Shown: positions 16,117 to 23,377, counted from the stretch's first letter. The stretch is DNA of 37,797 bases from Nonomuraea maritima (GCF_900100395.1 NZ_FNFB01000043.1:1-37797), one strand, 5' to 3'. Notes: a model not told the origin generated them from the sequence alone. Made by a program: numbers and translations.

Positions 16117-16157
16117 GAGAGGCTCCAGGAGCGCCCCCGTGGCCCCTGGAGCCTCTC
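16117..16157 (+). terminator. Stem-loop terminator after the acetyltransferase
   Basis: A perfect 13-bp stem, GAGAGGCTCCAGG (16117-16129) with CCTGGAGCCTCTC (16145-16157), encloses a 15-base loop. There is no T-tract, as is usual in actinomycetes. Position directly after the GNAT stop supports a terminator. Confidence 0.7.
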
Positions 16158-16281
16158 CCATTCGGAGTGCCGAGTTCGCGTCTCAGCGTCCATTACAGAA
16201 AGATCATTTAGCTGTGCCAGGACCTCGCGAACCCGACATTGAGCCATAAAAGCTGCGGATCGTACCGCGCTGCGATGGAGA

Positions 16282-16356
16282 AGCTTGCCCCCACCCGCCT
16301 TTGGCGAGGGAAACCGGACTACCGCACTAGTCCCGTGTTCGGGGCGGGGGCAAGCT
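16282..16356. repeat. Hairpin repeat 1 upstream of the XRE/ImmA operon
   Basis: AGCTTGCCCCC (16282-16292) pairs perfectly with GGGGGCAAGCT (16346-16356). After one A-C mismatch, CCC (16294-16296) can pair with GGG (16342-16344). The enclosed loop is about 50 bases. The arms are related to those of repeat 2, 104 bp downstream. Confidence 0.6.
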
Positions 16357-16385
16357 GGTCTGTAAGGTCTGACCGATGCGGGGAT

Positions 16386-16441
16386 GCTTGCTCCCACCCG
16401 GCTCATACCAGGTCGGACCCCTGCACAGGGTGGGAGCAAGC
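16386..16441. repeat. Hairpin repeat 2 upstream of the XRE/ImmA operon
   Basis: GCTTGCTCCCACCC (16386-16399) pairs perfectly over 14 bp with GGGTGGGAGCAAGC (16428-16441), loop 28 bases. Relative to repeat 1, a C-G pair is changed to T-A on both arms, so pairing is kept while sequence changes. The transcribed strand, if any, is unknown. Confidence 0.62.
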
Positions 16442-16451
16442 CGTCTCGGGG

Positions 16452-16679
16452 GTGGCCCGGTACCGCCGGACTTTCGCCGCCCGCACGGCACCGAACGCAC
16501 CGCCCAGGCCGGCGTCCGCCGCTACCCACAGGGTCAAGGTCGGTGGCCGAAACCCGGAGCGTCATGACCCGGAGCCGTCCCAGCGCCTGCTGGTGCAGGA
16601 CTGCCGAGAGCTGCAGGCGCAGCTCTCGGCCGGCTGGATCCAGGTGGGGGCTCACGACGAGGGGTCTCCGGTCTGGTAA
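16452..16679 (+). CDS. Possible small protein, unknown function
   Basis: From a GTG at 16452 preceded by CGGGG, a 75-codon frame runs to a TAA. Its second half (VGGRNPERHDPEPSQRLL, QDCRELQAQLSAGW) has strongly G/C-biased third positions, as real genes here do. The first part is Ala/Arg/Pro-rich and less convincing. I recognise no family. It lies between the paired hairpins and the XRE gene; 16680-16867 before that gene holds no further frame that I can support. Confidence 0.3.
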   Translation: MARYRRTFAARTAPNAPPRPASAATHRVKVGGRNPERHDPEPSQRLLVQDCRELQAQLSAGWIQVGAHDEGSPVW

Positions 16680-16867
16680 CTGGTGCGTTCCGTATGGGTT
16701 GTGGGAGTTTCCACCGAAGCGCTTGATCTTGTCGGCATGTGGGCTGCTCTGTCAACCACTCAGACCAACTTGGCCAGATTTGTGTACTGTGGGCGTCCAC
16801 TACGAAGACCACAAAGGGGCTGCCGCGCGAAGAGGTGCGGTGCCGGAGCGTATGGGAGGTGCGGCGC

Positions 16868-17239
16868 TTGGCGACGTTCGCCGAACGCCTGACCAGGGCG
16901 CTCGAACGCGACGGCCGGTCGAACCGATCGATCGCCGCGGCGATCAGGGCCAAGGGCGGCGTCAAGATCACGCACGCCTACATCAGCCAACTCGCCAAGG
17001 GCGTGCGCCCGAACCCCTCGCTGGAGCACACGAGGGCGCTCGCGGCCGAGCTCGGAGTGCCGATCAACTGGCTGGCTGGAGAGGATGTCCCCGCCGGGCA
17101 GCCGTCGCCGGAGCTCGACGAGACGGCGCTGCACATCGCGGCACGGTCGACGGGGCTGTCGGAATTGTCGCTGGAGATGATCCGGCAGATGATCGAAACC
17201 GCCCGCAAGGCCGAAGGGCTGCCCCACAACACCCCTTGA
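16868..17239 (+). CDS. XRE-family helix-turn-helix regulator
   Basis: A 123-residue small regulator. A TTG at 16868 has GGGAGG eight bases upstream, the best ribosome site nearby; a GTG at 16859 is the alternative. The Cro/C1-type helix-turn-helix covers about residues 5-70 (FAERLTRALERDGRSNRSIA, then THAYISQLAKGVRPNPSLEH, ending NWLAGED), followed by a short helical tail. In this family the HTH protein is typically a repressor cleaved or antagonised by the adjacent ImmA/IrrE protease. It is the first gene of a four-gene unit. Confidence 0.85.
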   Translation: MATFAERLTRALERDGRSNRSIAAAIRAKGGVKITHAYISQLAKGVRPNPSLEHTRALAAELGVPINWLAGEDVPAGQPSPELDETALHIAARSTGLSELSLEMIRQMIETARKAEGLPHNTP

Positions 17240-17303
17240 CCGGACCAGTGGTGCAAGCGCTCGGTACCCTTTCGAGCCTGAATTCCGGAAAGGCGAACCA
17301 CCG

Positions 17304-17786
17304 TTGCGTGTACCCCCCTCCGTCGCGGCCGCGCTGAACGCGGTACCGCCACCGCACCCCTTCGACCTCGACCTGTACCTGTCGCTGGTGCAGGACGCCA
17401 GGGGTCGCCGGATCCTCATTCACGACCTTCCCCGCGCGGCTGTGGCCGCGGTGTGCGGTGCCTGGATTCCCTGGGAAGGCGTCGACCACGTGTTCATCGA
17501 CCCGGCCGCGGACGGACTGCACCGGGACCACATCATCGCTCACGAGATCGGCCACATGTTCCTTGATACGACGGCCGGACGGAACTCCGGCATCGACACC
17601 ACCTCCTTACGGTTACTCCTCGCCACGGTCGGCGCCCCGCCGACCGTGGCCGTCGCCGCCCGTTCCGGCACGGACGCCCATGAACGCGACGTCGAACTGT
17701 TCGCGCTGCTCACCGTCACCGGTCAGGCCCCGCCCAGGCAGTCCAGCCGCATCGACCGGGTCTTCTCCGCCCTGGACTACCCCTGA
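17304..17786 (+). CDS. ImmA/IrrE-family metalloprotease
   Basis: A 160-residue COG2856-type zinc endopeptidase. The HEIGH motif is at 80-84, with Glu127 or Glu131 (HERDVELFALL) as the candidate third metal ligand. Relatives cleave phage-type (ImmA-ImmR) or DdrO repressors in response to DNA damage or signals. The start is a TTG at 17304 with GGAAAGG upstream. Two TTA leucine codons lie close together (17607-17609 and 17613-17615), rare in such a GC-rich genome; in Streptomyces-like hosts this would make translation depend on the bldA tRNA. The stop overlaps the next ATG (TGATG). The likely target is the XRE protein 64 bp upstream. Confidence 0.88.
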   Translation: MRVPPSVAAALNAVPPPHPFDLDLYLSLVQDARGRRILIHDLPRAAVAAVCGAWIPWEGVDHVFIDPAADGLHRDHIIAHEIGHMFLDTTAGRNSGIDTTSLRLLLATVGAPPTVAVAARSGTDAHERDVELFALLTVTGQAPPRQSSRIDRVFSALDYP

Positions 17787-18910
17787 TGACCACGCAACTG
17801 TTCGCCGTCGTCGTGGTATGGGCCGTCACCATCTGGCGGGCCGTACGAACCCGGACACCCCGCGGCCGCACCGGGCCGGCCATCGCCGTCCTCATCGCCC
17901 TCGCCGGACTCGCCGTGGGCCTCACCACGTCGCTCACCCCGGCGGCCGAATGGCTCGACAGCCTGTACGGCGTCCCGCTCAGCCCCGTCGTCAAACGCCT
18001 GGCCGGCCTGGTCGGCGCGTACGGCATCGCCGCGCTGATCGCGTCGATCCTGGGGCGTGGCGGGCGCGTCCTCGCCGGCGGCGCCATCGTCGCCGGGGTC
18101 GCGACCCTGGTGTCGTACCTGGCGGGCGGCTACCGCTGGGGCGAGCTTGAAACGTTCCTGGCCGCCTCGCCCTGGCCGGACGTCCCGGACGGCACGGTCG
18201 CGTCGACGCGGGTCTACTTCGGCATGTGGGACGGCTACCTCGGGCTCGTCCTGGCCGCGCTCGCCGTGACGCACGCCGAAGCGATGTGGAGGACCCGCGG
18301 CTGGGTACGCCGCACCCAGTCGGGGGCGTTCACGGGGGCCGGCCTGATCGGAGTCGGCTCCCCCGTCTCCACGCTCGGCGCGCTGACGGGCTGGTGGACG
18401 TACGACCTCGAGACCGCCCGAACCTGGTTCATCTACCCGTGCGTGCTGCTCGTCGTGTTCGCGCTCATCCTGCCCACCGTGGTGCAAGGCCGGTCGATCG
18501 TACGCGGCTGGTGGCTGTGGTGGCGGCTCGGCCCGATGTGGCGGCGACTCACCGCGGCGTTCCCGCCGTCGGCGCCTTCCCTCGACGTCAAGGGTCTGGA
18601 AGCCCGCCTGTACGTGCGCGTGCAGGAGACCTTCGACGCGATCGGCAAGGCGCTCACCGTACTGGATGCACCCGACCGTCGCGGCCGGGGCAGCACGAGC
18701 GAGGCCGCCGTGATGCTCTACCGGGCACTCGCGCTCGCCGAGCTGGGCAAGGCGGCGGATGTGCCGCCCGTCGTCGACACGCCGGGCCTGCCGGACGCGG
18801 CGTCCACGGACTTGAGGGAGGAGGCGGCATGGCTGCTCGCGGTGTGGAGCAAGCTGCAGAGGACCACCGCGCAGACGGTGGCGGACAACGACAAATGGCT
18901 CGTCGTGTGA
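17786..18910 (+). CDS. MAB_1171c-family membrane protein
   Basis: A 374-residue protein of the actinobacterial family called 'MAB_1171c putative transporter' (DUF6545 region), known mostly by association with XRE and ImmA genes. About seven transmembrane helices fill residues 1-240 (for example GPAIAVLIALAGLAVGL, YPCVLLVVFALILPTV). The last 130 residues are soluble and helical, probably cytoplasmic (EARLYVRVQETFDAIGKALT; EAAWLLAVWSKLQ). It is translationally coupled to both neighbours (TGATG before, GTGA after). No transport substrate has been shown from sequence; a membrane effector released by repressor cleavage is equally possible. Confidence 0.78.
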   Translation: MTTQLFAVVVVWAVTIWRAVRTRTPRGRTGPAIAVLIALAGLAVGLTTSLTPAAEWLDSLYGVPLSPVVKRLAGLVGAYGIAALIASILGRGGRVLAGGAIVAGVATLVSYLAGGYRWGELETFLAASPWPDVPDGTVASTRVYFGMWDGYLGLVLAALAVTHAEAMWRTRGWVRRTQSGAFTGAGLIGVGSPVSTLGALTGWWTYDLETARTWFIYPCVLLVVFALILPTVVQGRSIVRGWWLWWRLGPMWRRLTAAFPPSAPSLDVKGLEARLYVRVQETFDAIGKALTVLDAPDRRGRGSTSEAAVMLYRALALAELGKAADVPPVVDTPGLPDAASTDLREEAAWLLAVWSKLQRTTAQTVADNDKWLVV

Positions 18911-19461
18911 CAGACCTGTTCGCCCCCATGTGGATCGTGATCACCTTGCCCCTCGTGGTGGGCGCGGTCTCGTCCGGGTGGACCGGGTTCGGCTGGGGGC
19001 TCCTCTCGGCCGCCCTGTGCGGCGGCATCCCCGCCGCGGCGATCTTCGTCGGCGTCCGCAAGGGGTGGTTCGGCGATCGGCACATCGGCGACCGGCGGCA
19101 GCGGCCGAAGCTGGTCGTGTCCGTCCTCGTCCTGGTGGTGCTCGCCCTGTTGTTGCTCGTCCGGCTCGGCGCTCCCCCGGTGAGCGTGGCGTGCGTGGCC
19201 ATCATGCTGGCCACGCTCGGCGTGGTGGTGCCGGTCACCCTCGTGTGGAAGATCTCGTTCCACACGGCGGTGGCCGCCGGCGCCGTGGTGATGCTCGCCG
19301 CAGTGCTGCCCGCGCTGCCCGTGTACGCGGTGGGCGCCGCGGTGGTGGCACTGATCGGCTGGGCCCGCACACAACTCCGCGACCACACCCCGGCTCAGGC
19401 ACTCGCCGGCGCCGCCGCCGGCGCGGTGGCGACGTGGGCGACGCTCGCGATCCTGCTGTGA
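18907..19461 (+). CDS. PAP2-like integral membrane protein
   Basis: A 184-residue, six-helix protein beginning at a GTG that overlaps the preceding stop (GTGA). It resembles actinomycete PAP2-type lipid phosphatases but with altered motifs. The C1 region reads HIGDRRQRP (His where Lys is usual), C2 is SFHTA, and C3 is ARTQLRDHTPAQ with Arg, five residues, and His kept, but Ser replaced by Ala and the final Asp by Gln. It may bind a lipid phosphate or have reduced activity. As the last gene of the XRE-ImmA-MAB_1171c unit, a membrane-linked output is suggested. Confidence 0.68.
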   Translation: MTDLFAPMWIVITLPLVVGAVSSGWTGFGWGLLSAALCGGIPAAAIFVGVRKGWFGDRHIGDRRQRPKLVVSVLVLVVLALLLLVRLGAPPVSVACVAIMLATLGVVVPVTLVWKISFHTAVAAGAVVMLAAVLPALPVYAVGAAVVALIGWARTQLRDHTPAQALAGAAAGAVATWATLAILL

Positions 19462-19544
19462 CGGTGGTCCGAGGGCTGCGTCCGGCGGTCACGGCCGCAC
19501 GACCCAGCAGCTGCGTAGCAGGCCGAGGCACAACAGCGGTGCGG

Positions 19545-19657
19545 GCTGCTGCGGCGCCCAGGCCCTGACCGGCGCGGGCGGCGATCAGTTGCCAGGGCGC
19601 TTGGGCCGGCCCGCCCGCCAGTGAGCACAGCCCGAAGACGGCCAGGGGACGCCCCAT
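19545..19657 (-). pseudogene. MFS transporter relic
   Basis: The minus strand from 19657 reads MGRPLAVFGLCSLAGG and APWQLIAARAGQGLGAAAA, matching the helix 3-4 region of DHA2-type drug transporters, then loses similarity. It is an isolated fragment of about 38 codons between the PAP2-like gene and the coiled-coil gene. The spacer 19462-19669 holds nothing else. Confidence 0.55.
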
Positions 19658-19669
19658 CTACGCGGCGGC

Positions 19670-20875
19670 TCAGCCGCCCTTCAGGCGCAGTTCCGCCGCG
19701 ACCGCCCGCTCCCGTAGCTGCGCCGCCTCGGCGCGCGCCGAGTCCAGCTCAGCCCGCAAATCCTCCAGCCGTACGCGCTGCAGCCGCAGCTCCGCCTGCA
19801 GCCGATCGGACTCCTTGACCGCCGCTTCGGCGCGCGACTTCTCCCGTGCGACCAGCTTGCGCTCCCGTGACAGCGCCGTCGCGGCCTCCGCCTCGACCTG
19901 CGCCACCTTCTCCGTGAGCCGCTCCACCTCGGCCGCCGCCCGGGTGGACTCCCCGAGCGCCACCGCCCGCCCCCGTTCGGCCTCGACCACGGCGCGCTCG
20001 GCGTTCAGGGCACGCTCCCCGGCGCGGTCCCGCTCCTGCGCCGCCGCCCCGGCCCGCGCCTCAGCGGCGACGACCTCGCGTTCGGCCTGCTCACGGGCAC
20101 GGACGGCCGCCGCCATGTCCTCGCGGGCGCGATCACGTTCCCGCCGCGCCTCTTCGGCGCCCTCCTCAGCCCGTACGGCCTGCGCACGGGCTTCCTCCGC
20201 CTGCCTGTCGGCCAGCTCGACCCGTTCGGCCATCTCGGCGAGCGACTGCTCCATGGCCTGCCGCGTCAACTCGGCTTGACGGGCGGCCTCCTCCGCGCGC
20301 CGCTCCGCCAGCTCGGCCCGCCGCTGCGCCTCCTCCACCGTCTGCAACGCCTGCCGTTCGGTGCTCGCCGCCTCCCGCAAGGCTGCCAGCGCCTGCTCGC
20401 GGGCACGTTCGGCGTCCGCCAGCGCGGTGTCACGCTCGCTCTGGGCTTCCTCAAGCTGCTGACGCATGTCGGCCGTCTGCCGGCGAGCGTGTTCGGCGGC
20501 CTCGCGTGCCAGCCTTACCTGCTCGAACGCCTGCTCCCGCTCCGTACGGGCGATCGCGATGCGCGTGTGCGCCTCGGCCTGCACCGCGCTCAGCTTGGCC
20601 TCGACACCCGCCGGACTCAGCTCCTCGGACAGCGCCCGGGCGAGCGGCTCGATAGCCGCGGCCAGCCCGCTCTCCATCCTGTCGTACAACTGCTCGGCCC
20701 TGGCCAGGGACCCTTCCAGGCCAGGCGTCGCCCGCCGCAGCTCCCGTTCCCGCTTCGCCGCCGCCTGACAGTCCTTCTCCGGGCAGTACGCCTTGGGTCG
20801 CCCCCGGCCACCCCGCTGCTCAATCGACGCTCCACAGTGCTTACAAGGCGTCACAACTCCGCTCTCCACAGTCAC
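19670..20875 (-). CDS. Zinc-finger coiled-coil protein (KfrA-like architecture)
   Basis: A 401-residue soluble protein. The N-terminus has a probable zinc site, Cys11, Cys14, Cys31 and Cys36 (CKHCG ... GRPKAYCPEKDC), a pattern close to the RGRPRxYC...C motif of actinomycete DNA-binding proteins. From about residue 60 to the end it is an almost unbroken Ala/Glu/Arg-rich coiled coil (AEARAQAVRAEEGAEEARRE-like heptads). A small DNA-binding head with a long coil recalls plasmid KfrA-type proteins that organise DNA, but no homology to KfrA is claimed. The GTG start lies six bases after a TAGAAT -10 box, so the message is probably leaderless. It stands alone, surrounded by relics. Confidence 0.75.
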   Translation of the reverse strand: MTVESGVVTPCKHCGASIEQRGGRGRPKAYCPEKDCQAAAKRERELRRATPGLEGSLARAEQLYDRMESGLAAAIEPLARALSEELSPAGVEAKLSAVQAEAHTRIAIARTEREQAFEQVRLAREAAEHARRQTADMRQQLEEAQSERDTALADAERAREQALAALREAASTERQALQTVEEAQRRAELAERRAEEAARQAELTRQAMEQSLAEMAERVELADRQAEEARAQAVRAEEGAEEARRERDRAREDMAAAVRAREQAEREVVAAEARAGAAAQERDRAGERALNAERAVVEAERGRAVALGESTRAAAEVERLTEKVAQVEAEAATALSRERKLVAREKSRAEAAVKESDRLQAELRLQRVRLEDLRAELDSARAEAAQLRERAVAAELRLKGG

Positions 20876-20911
20876 GCGATCATTCTAGCATTTTCGATTT
20901 TCCAGAAAATC
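20876..20911 (-). promoter_or_regulatory. AT-rich palindromic promoter of the coiled-coil gene
   Basis: A leftward TAGAAT (complement of 20882-20887) lies six bases before the GTG start. Just upstream, GATTTTC-CA-GAAAATC (20896-20911) is a perfect 7+2+7 palindrome covering the spacer/-35 region, in an AT-rich patch (to about 20935) that stands out from the surroundings. A self-binding operator is a reasonable guess. Confidence 0.55.
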
Positions 20912-21110
20912 AAAATCAATAAATCAAATCTGTTGCGCGCCCCTCAGCCTGCTCCAACTTGCGAGAATGCAGAATTCCCGCAAGTAACTCACGAGAGCGT
21001 CTGACGCGGCTCTACGCCCACCCGTTCTGGCTCAGCGAAGGAGAAGCGGGAAGCGCAGGCGCGCTGACTGAACTGCGCCGGGATTGATGGAGACTCTGAT
21101 GTGCCCCTAG

Positions 21111-21249
21111 CTGGAGCGGTTCTTTCTGGAGGACGTCGACCGCGATCTGATCGCCCGGCGACGCTCCACGCACCACCAGCTCGGCTTCGCGCTCCAGATG
21201 TGCACGGTGCGCTACATCGGCCGGTTCCTCCCGGACGACCTCCTGGATG
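21111..21249 (+). pseudogene. Tn3-family transposase N-terminal relic
   Basis: The frame after a TAG reads LERFFLEDVDRDLIARRRST, HHQLGFALQMCTVRYIGRFL, PDD: the conserved N-terminal opening of Tn3-family transposases (DUF4158). Similarity ends at 21246. It has no start codon in frame and covers under 50 codons of a protein near 1000. The rest of the 20912-21512 interval shows no gene I can support; frames around 21250-21500 are compositional. Confidence 0.68.
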
Positions 21250-21512
21250 GGGGCAGACAAGATAAGCCGGGAAGGGGCAGTGGGCAGATCACAGGAGTGT
21301 GGACCTGTGGGAGGACTACTTCCTGGGGAGACGGTGGCCGCGGCGGTTGAGGGGGGCCGCGACGCGTTCGCCGCCGCCTTCGGTGGCCGGGGTCGGGAAC
21401 TCGAGGATCGACACCCTGGGGCCGTCACAGGAGGGGCGGAAGGTAAGGCTTCAGTCTTGCGTAGGCGCTCGCGTGACAAGCCCAGGTTGCCTGGCCGTCA
21501 GGGCCACGCTCC

Positions 21513-22136
21513 TTATCGGCACAGGCTGCGCTCGGCGGTCGTGATCAGCGTCTTTGCGACCTCATCGACGGATAGGGCTCGGCCGGTGTACAGCAGGTCG
21601 AAGCTGTCGAAGCTCGTCAGCAGCCAGAGCAGGTTGGCGGCCCGTTCGGCGGTGACGTCCGGACGCAGCACCCCCTGATCGGCCAGGCGCTGCGCGAGGT
21701 AGGCCATTCCGCTGGATCGGCCTTGCTCCAGCCGTTGGACCGCCCCACCGACCGCGTCGGCGTCGAGTAAGGCCATCGAGGACAGCACGCGCAGCACGTC
21801 TCGATGGGCCGCGTACATGTCGACGACGCCCCGGATTCCGCCGCGCAGGCCCTCACGCGCATCCGGGTGAGCCGCAGCTTGGAGCATGCGTTCGAATCCG
21901 CCGCGCTGCAGGAGATCCGCCCCGAGTGCCTCGAACAGCCCCGCGCGTGAGCCGAAGGCCAGATAGACGGTGGGGCGCGCCACGCGAGCCAGTTGGGCAA
22001 TGCGGTCGATGCTGACCGGCTCCGATGGCGCCGCGCGCAGTCGTTCGTAGACCGCGTCGAGGATGCGGCGTCGGGTTTCCTCCGCCGCCTCTGCGCGCAG
22101 GCGTTGTTCGTACTTGCGGATGGCCATGGCCAGCAT
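21513..22136 (-). CDS. TetR-family regulator
   Basis: A 207-residue regulator; the ATG at 22127 (MAIRKYEQRL) is an equally good start. The N-terminal helix-turn-helix lies at about residues 20-65 (TRRRILDAVYERLR; IAQLARVARPTVYLAFGSRA). The C-terminal helical part is typical of ligand-binding TetR proteins. It is divergent from the small protein and FMN reductase genes at 22265-23275, with a long palindrome at 22153-22178 immediately in front of its start, so it probably controls both itself and those genes. Confidence 0.9.
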   Translation of the reverse strand: MLAMAIRKYEQRLRAEAAEETRRRILDAVYERLRAAPSEPVSIDRIAQLARVARPTVYLAFGSRAGLFEALGADLLQRGGFERMLQAAAHPDAREGLRGGIRGVVDMYAAHRDVLRVLSSMALLDADAVGGAVQRLEQGRSSGMAYLAQRLADQGVLRPDVTAERAANLLWLLTSFDSFDLLYTGRALSVDEVAKTLITTAERSLCR

Positions 22137-22152
22137 CTTAGCATTGACTTGA

Positions 22153-22178
22153 CAGCATGTATTTTGAAATACAAGCTG
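22153..22178. promoter_or_regulatory. TetR operator between divergent genes
   Basis: CAGCATGTATTT (22153-22164), spacer TG, AAATACAAGCTG (22167-22178): an inverted repeat with 11 of 12 positions matched. It lies 17 bp from the regulator's start and overlaps a TTGACA (22149-22154) that could be a rightward -35. It is AT-rich against a GC-rich background, consistent with a repressor site. Confidence 0.62.
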
Positions 22179-22264
22179 TAATGCGAAATGAGTGAGCCGA
22201 AAGCTGGGCTGGTAAGCCAGCGTGACGGTGACTTCCGAAAGCTCGAGGTGAAGAGGAGCCGGTC

Positions 22265-22558
22265 ATGCAGGTGATGATCCGCTGCAAGGTCAAGCCCGAT
22301 GAGGTAGCGCGCAACCTGGAGTTGCTCGAGACCGTCTATGAGGAACTGGAGTCGGTCCAACCGGACGGCCTGCGTTACGCGACCTTCCAGCTCGAAGACA
22401 AGGTCACCTTTGTGGCGTTTGTGGAGATGGAGGACGGCCCTGGAGTGCTACGGCCGCTGGAGGCGTTCCAGCGCTACCGGGCGACCCTTGACGAACGGTG
22501 CGACGAGCCCTCGGTCATGACCATGCTGCACGAGGTCGGCTCGTACCGCTTCCACTGA
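22265..22558 (+). CDS. Small ABM-like protein (putative quinol monooxygenase fold)
   Basis: A 97-residue protein with AAGAGGAGCC ahead of its ATG. The pattern QVMIRCKVKPDEVARNLELL, ATFQLEDKVTFVAFVEM and a terminal YRFH suggest the dimeric alpha/beta barrel fold of antibiotic-biosynthesis-monooxygenase-like proteins, but no catalytic residue can be assigned. It is followed 102 bp later by an FMN reductase in the same direction, and both probably respond to the divergent TetR. A role in handling quinones or other electrophiles is inference. Confidence 0.65.
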   Translation: MQVMIRCKVKPDEVARNLELLETVYEELESVQPDGLRYATFQLEDKVTFVAFVEMEDGPGVLRPLEAFQRYRATLDERCDEPSVMTMLHEVGSYRFH

Positions 22559-22660
22559 CGACGCCAAATCGCTGCCGCTGCAGCCGTTTTCAGCGGCGGG
22601 CCCGACCGCCCGTCTCGCAGGTCGAAACAACCACACCAGCTTCCCGAAAGGTGATCCGCC

Positions 22661-23275
22661 ATGCAATCACCGACCGAACCGATCACCATCAACCAGGTAG
22701 ACCACACCACGGCACTGAAGGTGACGATCATCGTTGGCAGCACTCGCCCGGGCCGTAAGGCCGACACCGTGGCCCGCTGGGTTCACGTCCTCGCTGCCGG
22801 CCGCGATGACGCGACCTTCGAGGTCGTGGACATTGCCGACTACGCGCTGCCCCACCTCGACGAGCCCATGCCGCCCCGCGGCGGCCAATACAGCCGCCCC
22901 CACACCCGCACGTGGGCTGAGAAGGTCGGTTCGTTCGACGCCTACGTCTTCGTGACCCCGGAGTACAACGGCTCGATCTCCGGCGCGCTCAAGAACGCCA
23001 TCGACTTCCTCTACGCCGAGTGGAACGACAAGGCCGCGGGGTTCGTCGGCTACGGCATCAACGGCGGCATCCGCGCCGTCGAACACCTACGGCTGGTCCT
23101 GAGCGACCTCAAGGTCGTCGACGTGCACTCCACCGTCGAGCTCACCTTCGCCGACGATTTCCAGGAGTTCACCCGGTTCACACCGAGCGACCTCCAGGAG
23201 AAGAACGTCACCACCATGCTCGACGAGCTGGTGGCACGGGGCACAGCACTCATGCGGCCAGGCCGGTCGCGGTGA
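22661..23275 (+). CDS. NADPH-dependent FMN reductase family protein
   Basis: A 204-residue flavodoxin-like oxidoreductase. The phosphate-binding loop GSTRPGRKA is at 26-34 and the flavin-contacting PEYNGS at 100-105, followed by ALKNAIDFL, the family hallmark. Members reduce FMN, quinones, azo dyes or chromate with NAD(P)H. The first 20 residues are an extra leader ahead of the first strand (KVTIIVGS); the ATG has GAAAGGTG upstream. Co-directional with the ABM-like gene and under the TetR at 21513, it suggests an inducible quinone/azo reductase module. Confidence 0.9.
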   Translation: MQSPTEPITINQVDHTTALKVTIIVGSTRPGRKADTVARWVHVLAAGRDDATFEVVDIADYALPHLDEPMPPRGGQYSRPHTRTWAEKVGSFDAYVFVTPEYNGSISGALKNAIDFLYAEWNDKAAGFVGYGINGGIRAVEHLRLVLSDLKVVDVHSTVELTFADDFQEFTRFTPSDLQEKNVTTMLDELVARGTALMRPGRSR

Positions 23276-23292
23276 AGTCGACCTCCTTGTCT

Positions 23293-23348
23293 CCGGATCT
23301 CCATCATCCGGTACTCAAGGTGTCCACACCTCGGGGGCAGGGCCCGAG
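23293..23348. terminator. Possible bidirectional terminator
   Basis: Two short hairpins lie between convergent genes: CCGGAT/ATCCGG (23293-23298 with 23306-23311) and CTCGGG/CCCGAG (23330-23335 with 23343-23348). The stems are short, so the call rests mainly on position. Confidence 0.35.
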
Positions 23349-23377
23349 ACTTCCAACCGGCGCGCTTTGCTCTTGCT

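Noticed and set aside
16282..16441. CRISPR array
   Set aside because: Only two units, each itself an inverted repeat with unequal interior, no regular repeat-spacer pattern and no cas genes.
21247..21678. 143-codon plus-strand frame after the Tn3 relic
   Set aside because: Its end is antisense to the TetR gene, the rest is Gly/Arg/Ala-rich without family resemblance, and there is no convincing ribosome site.
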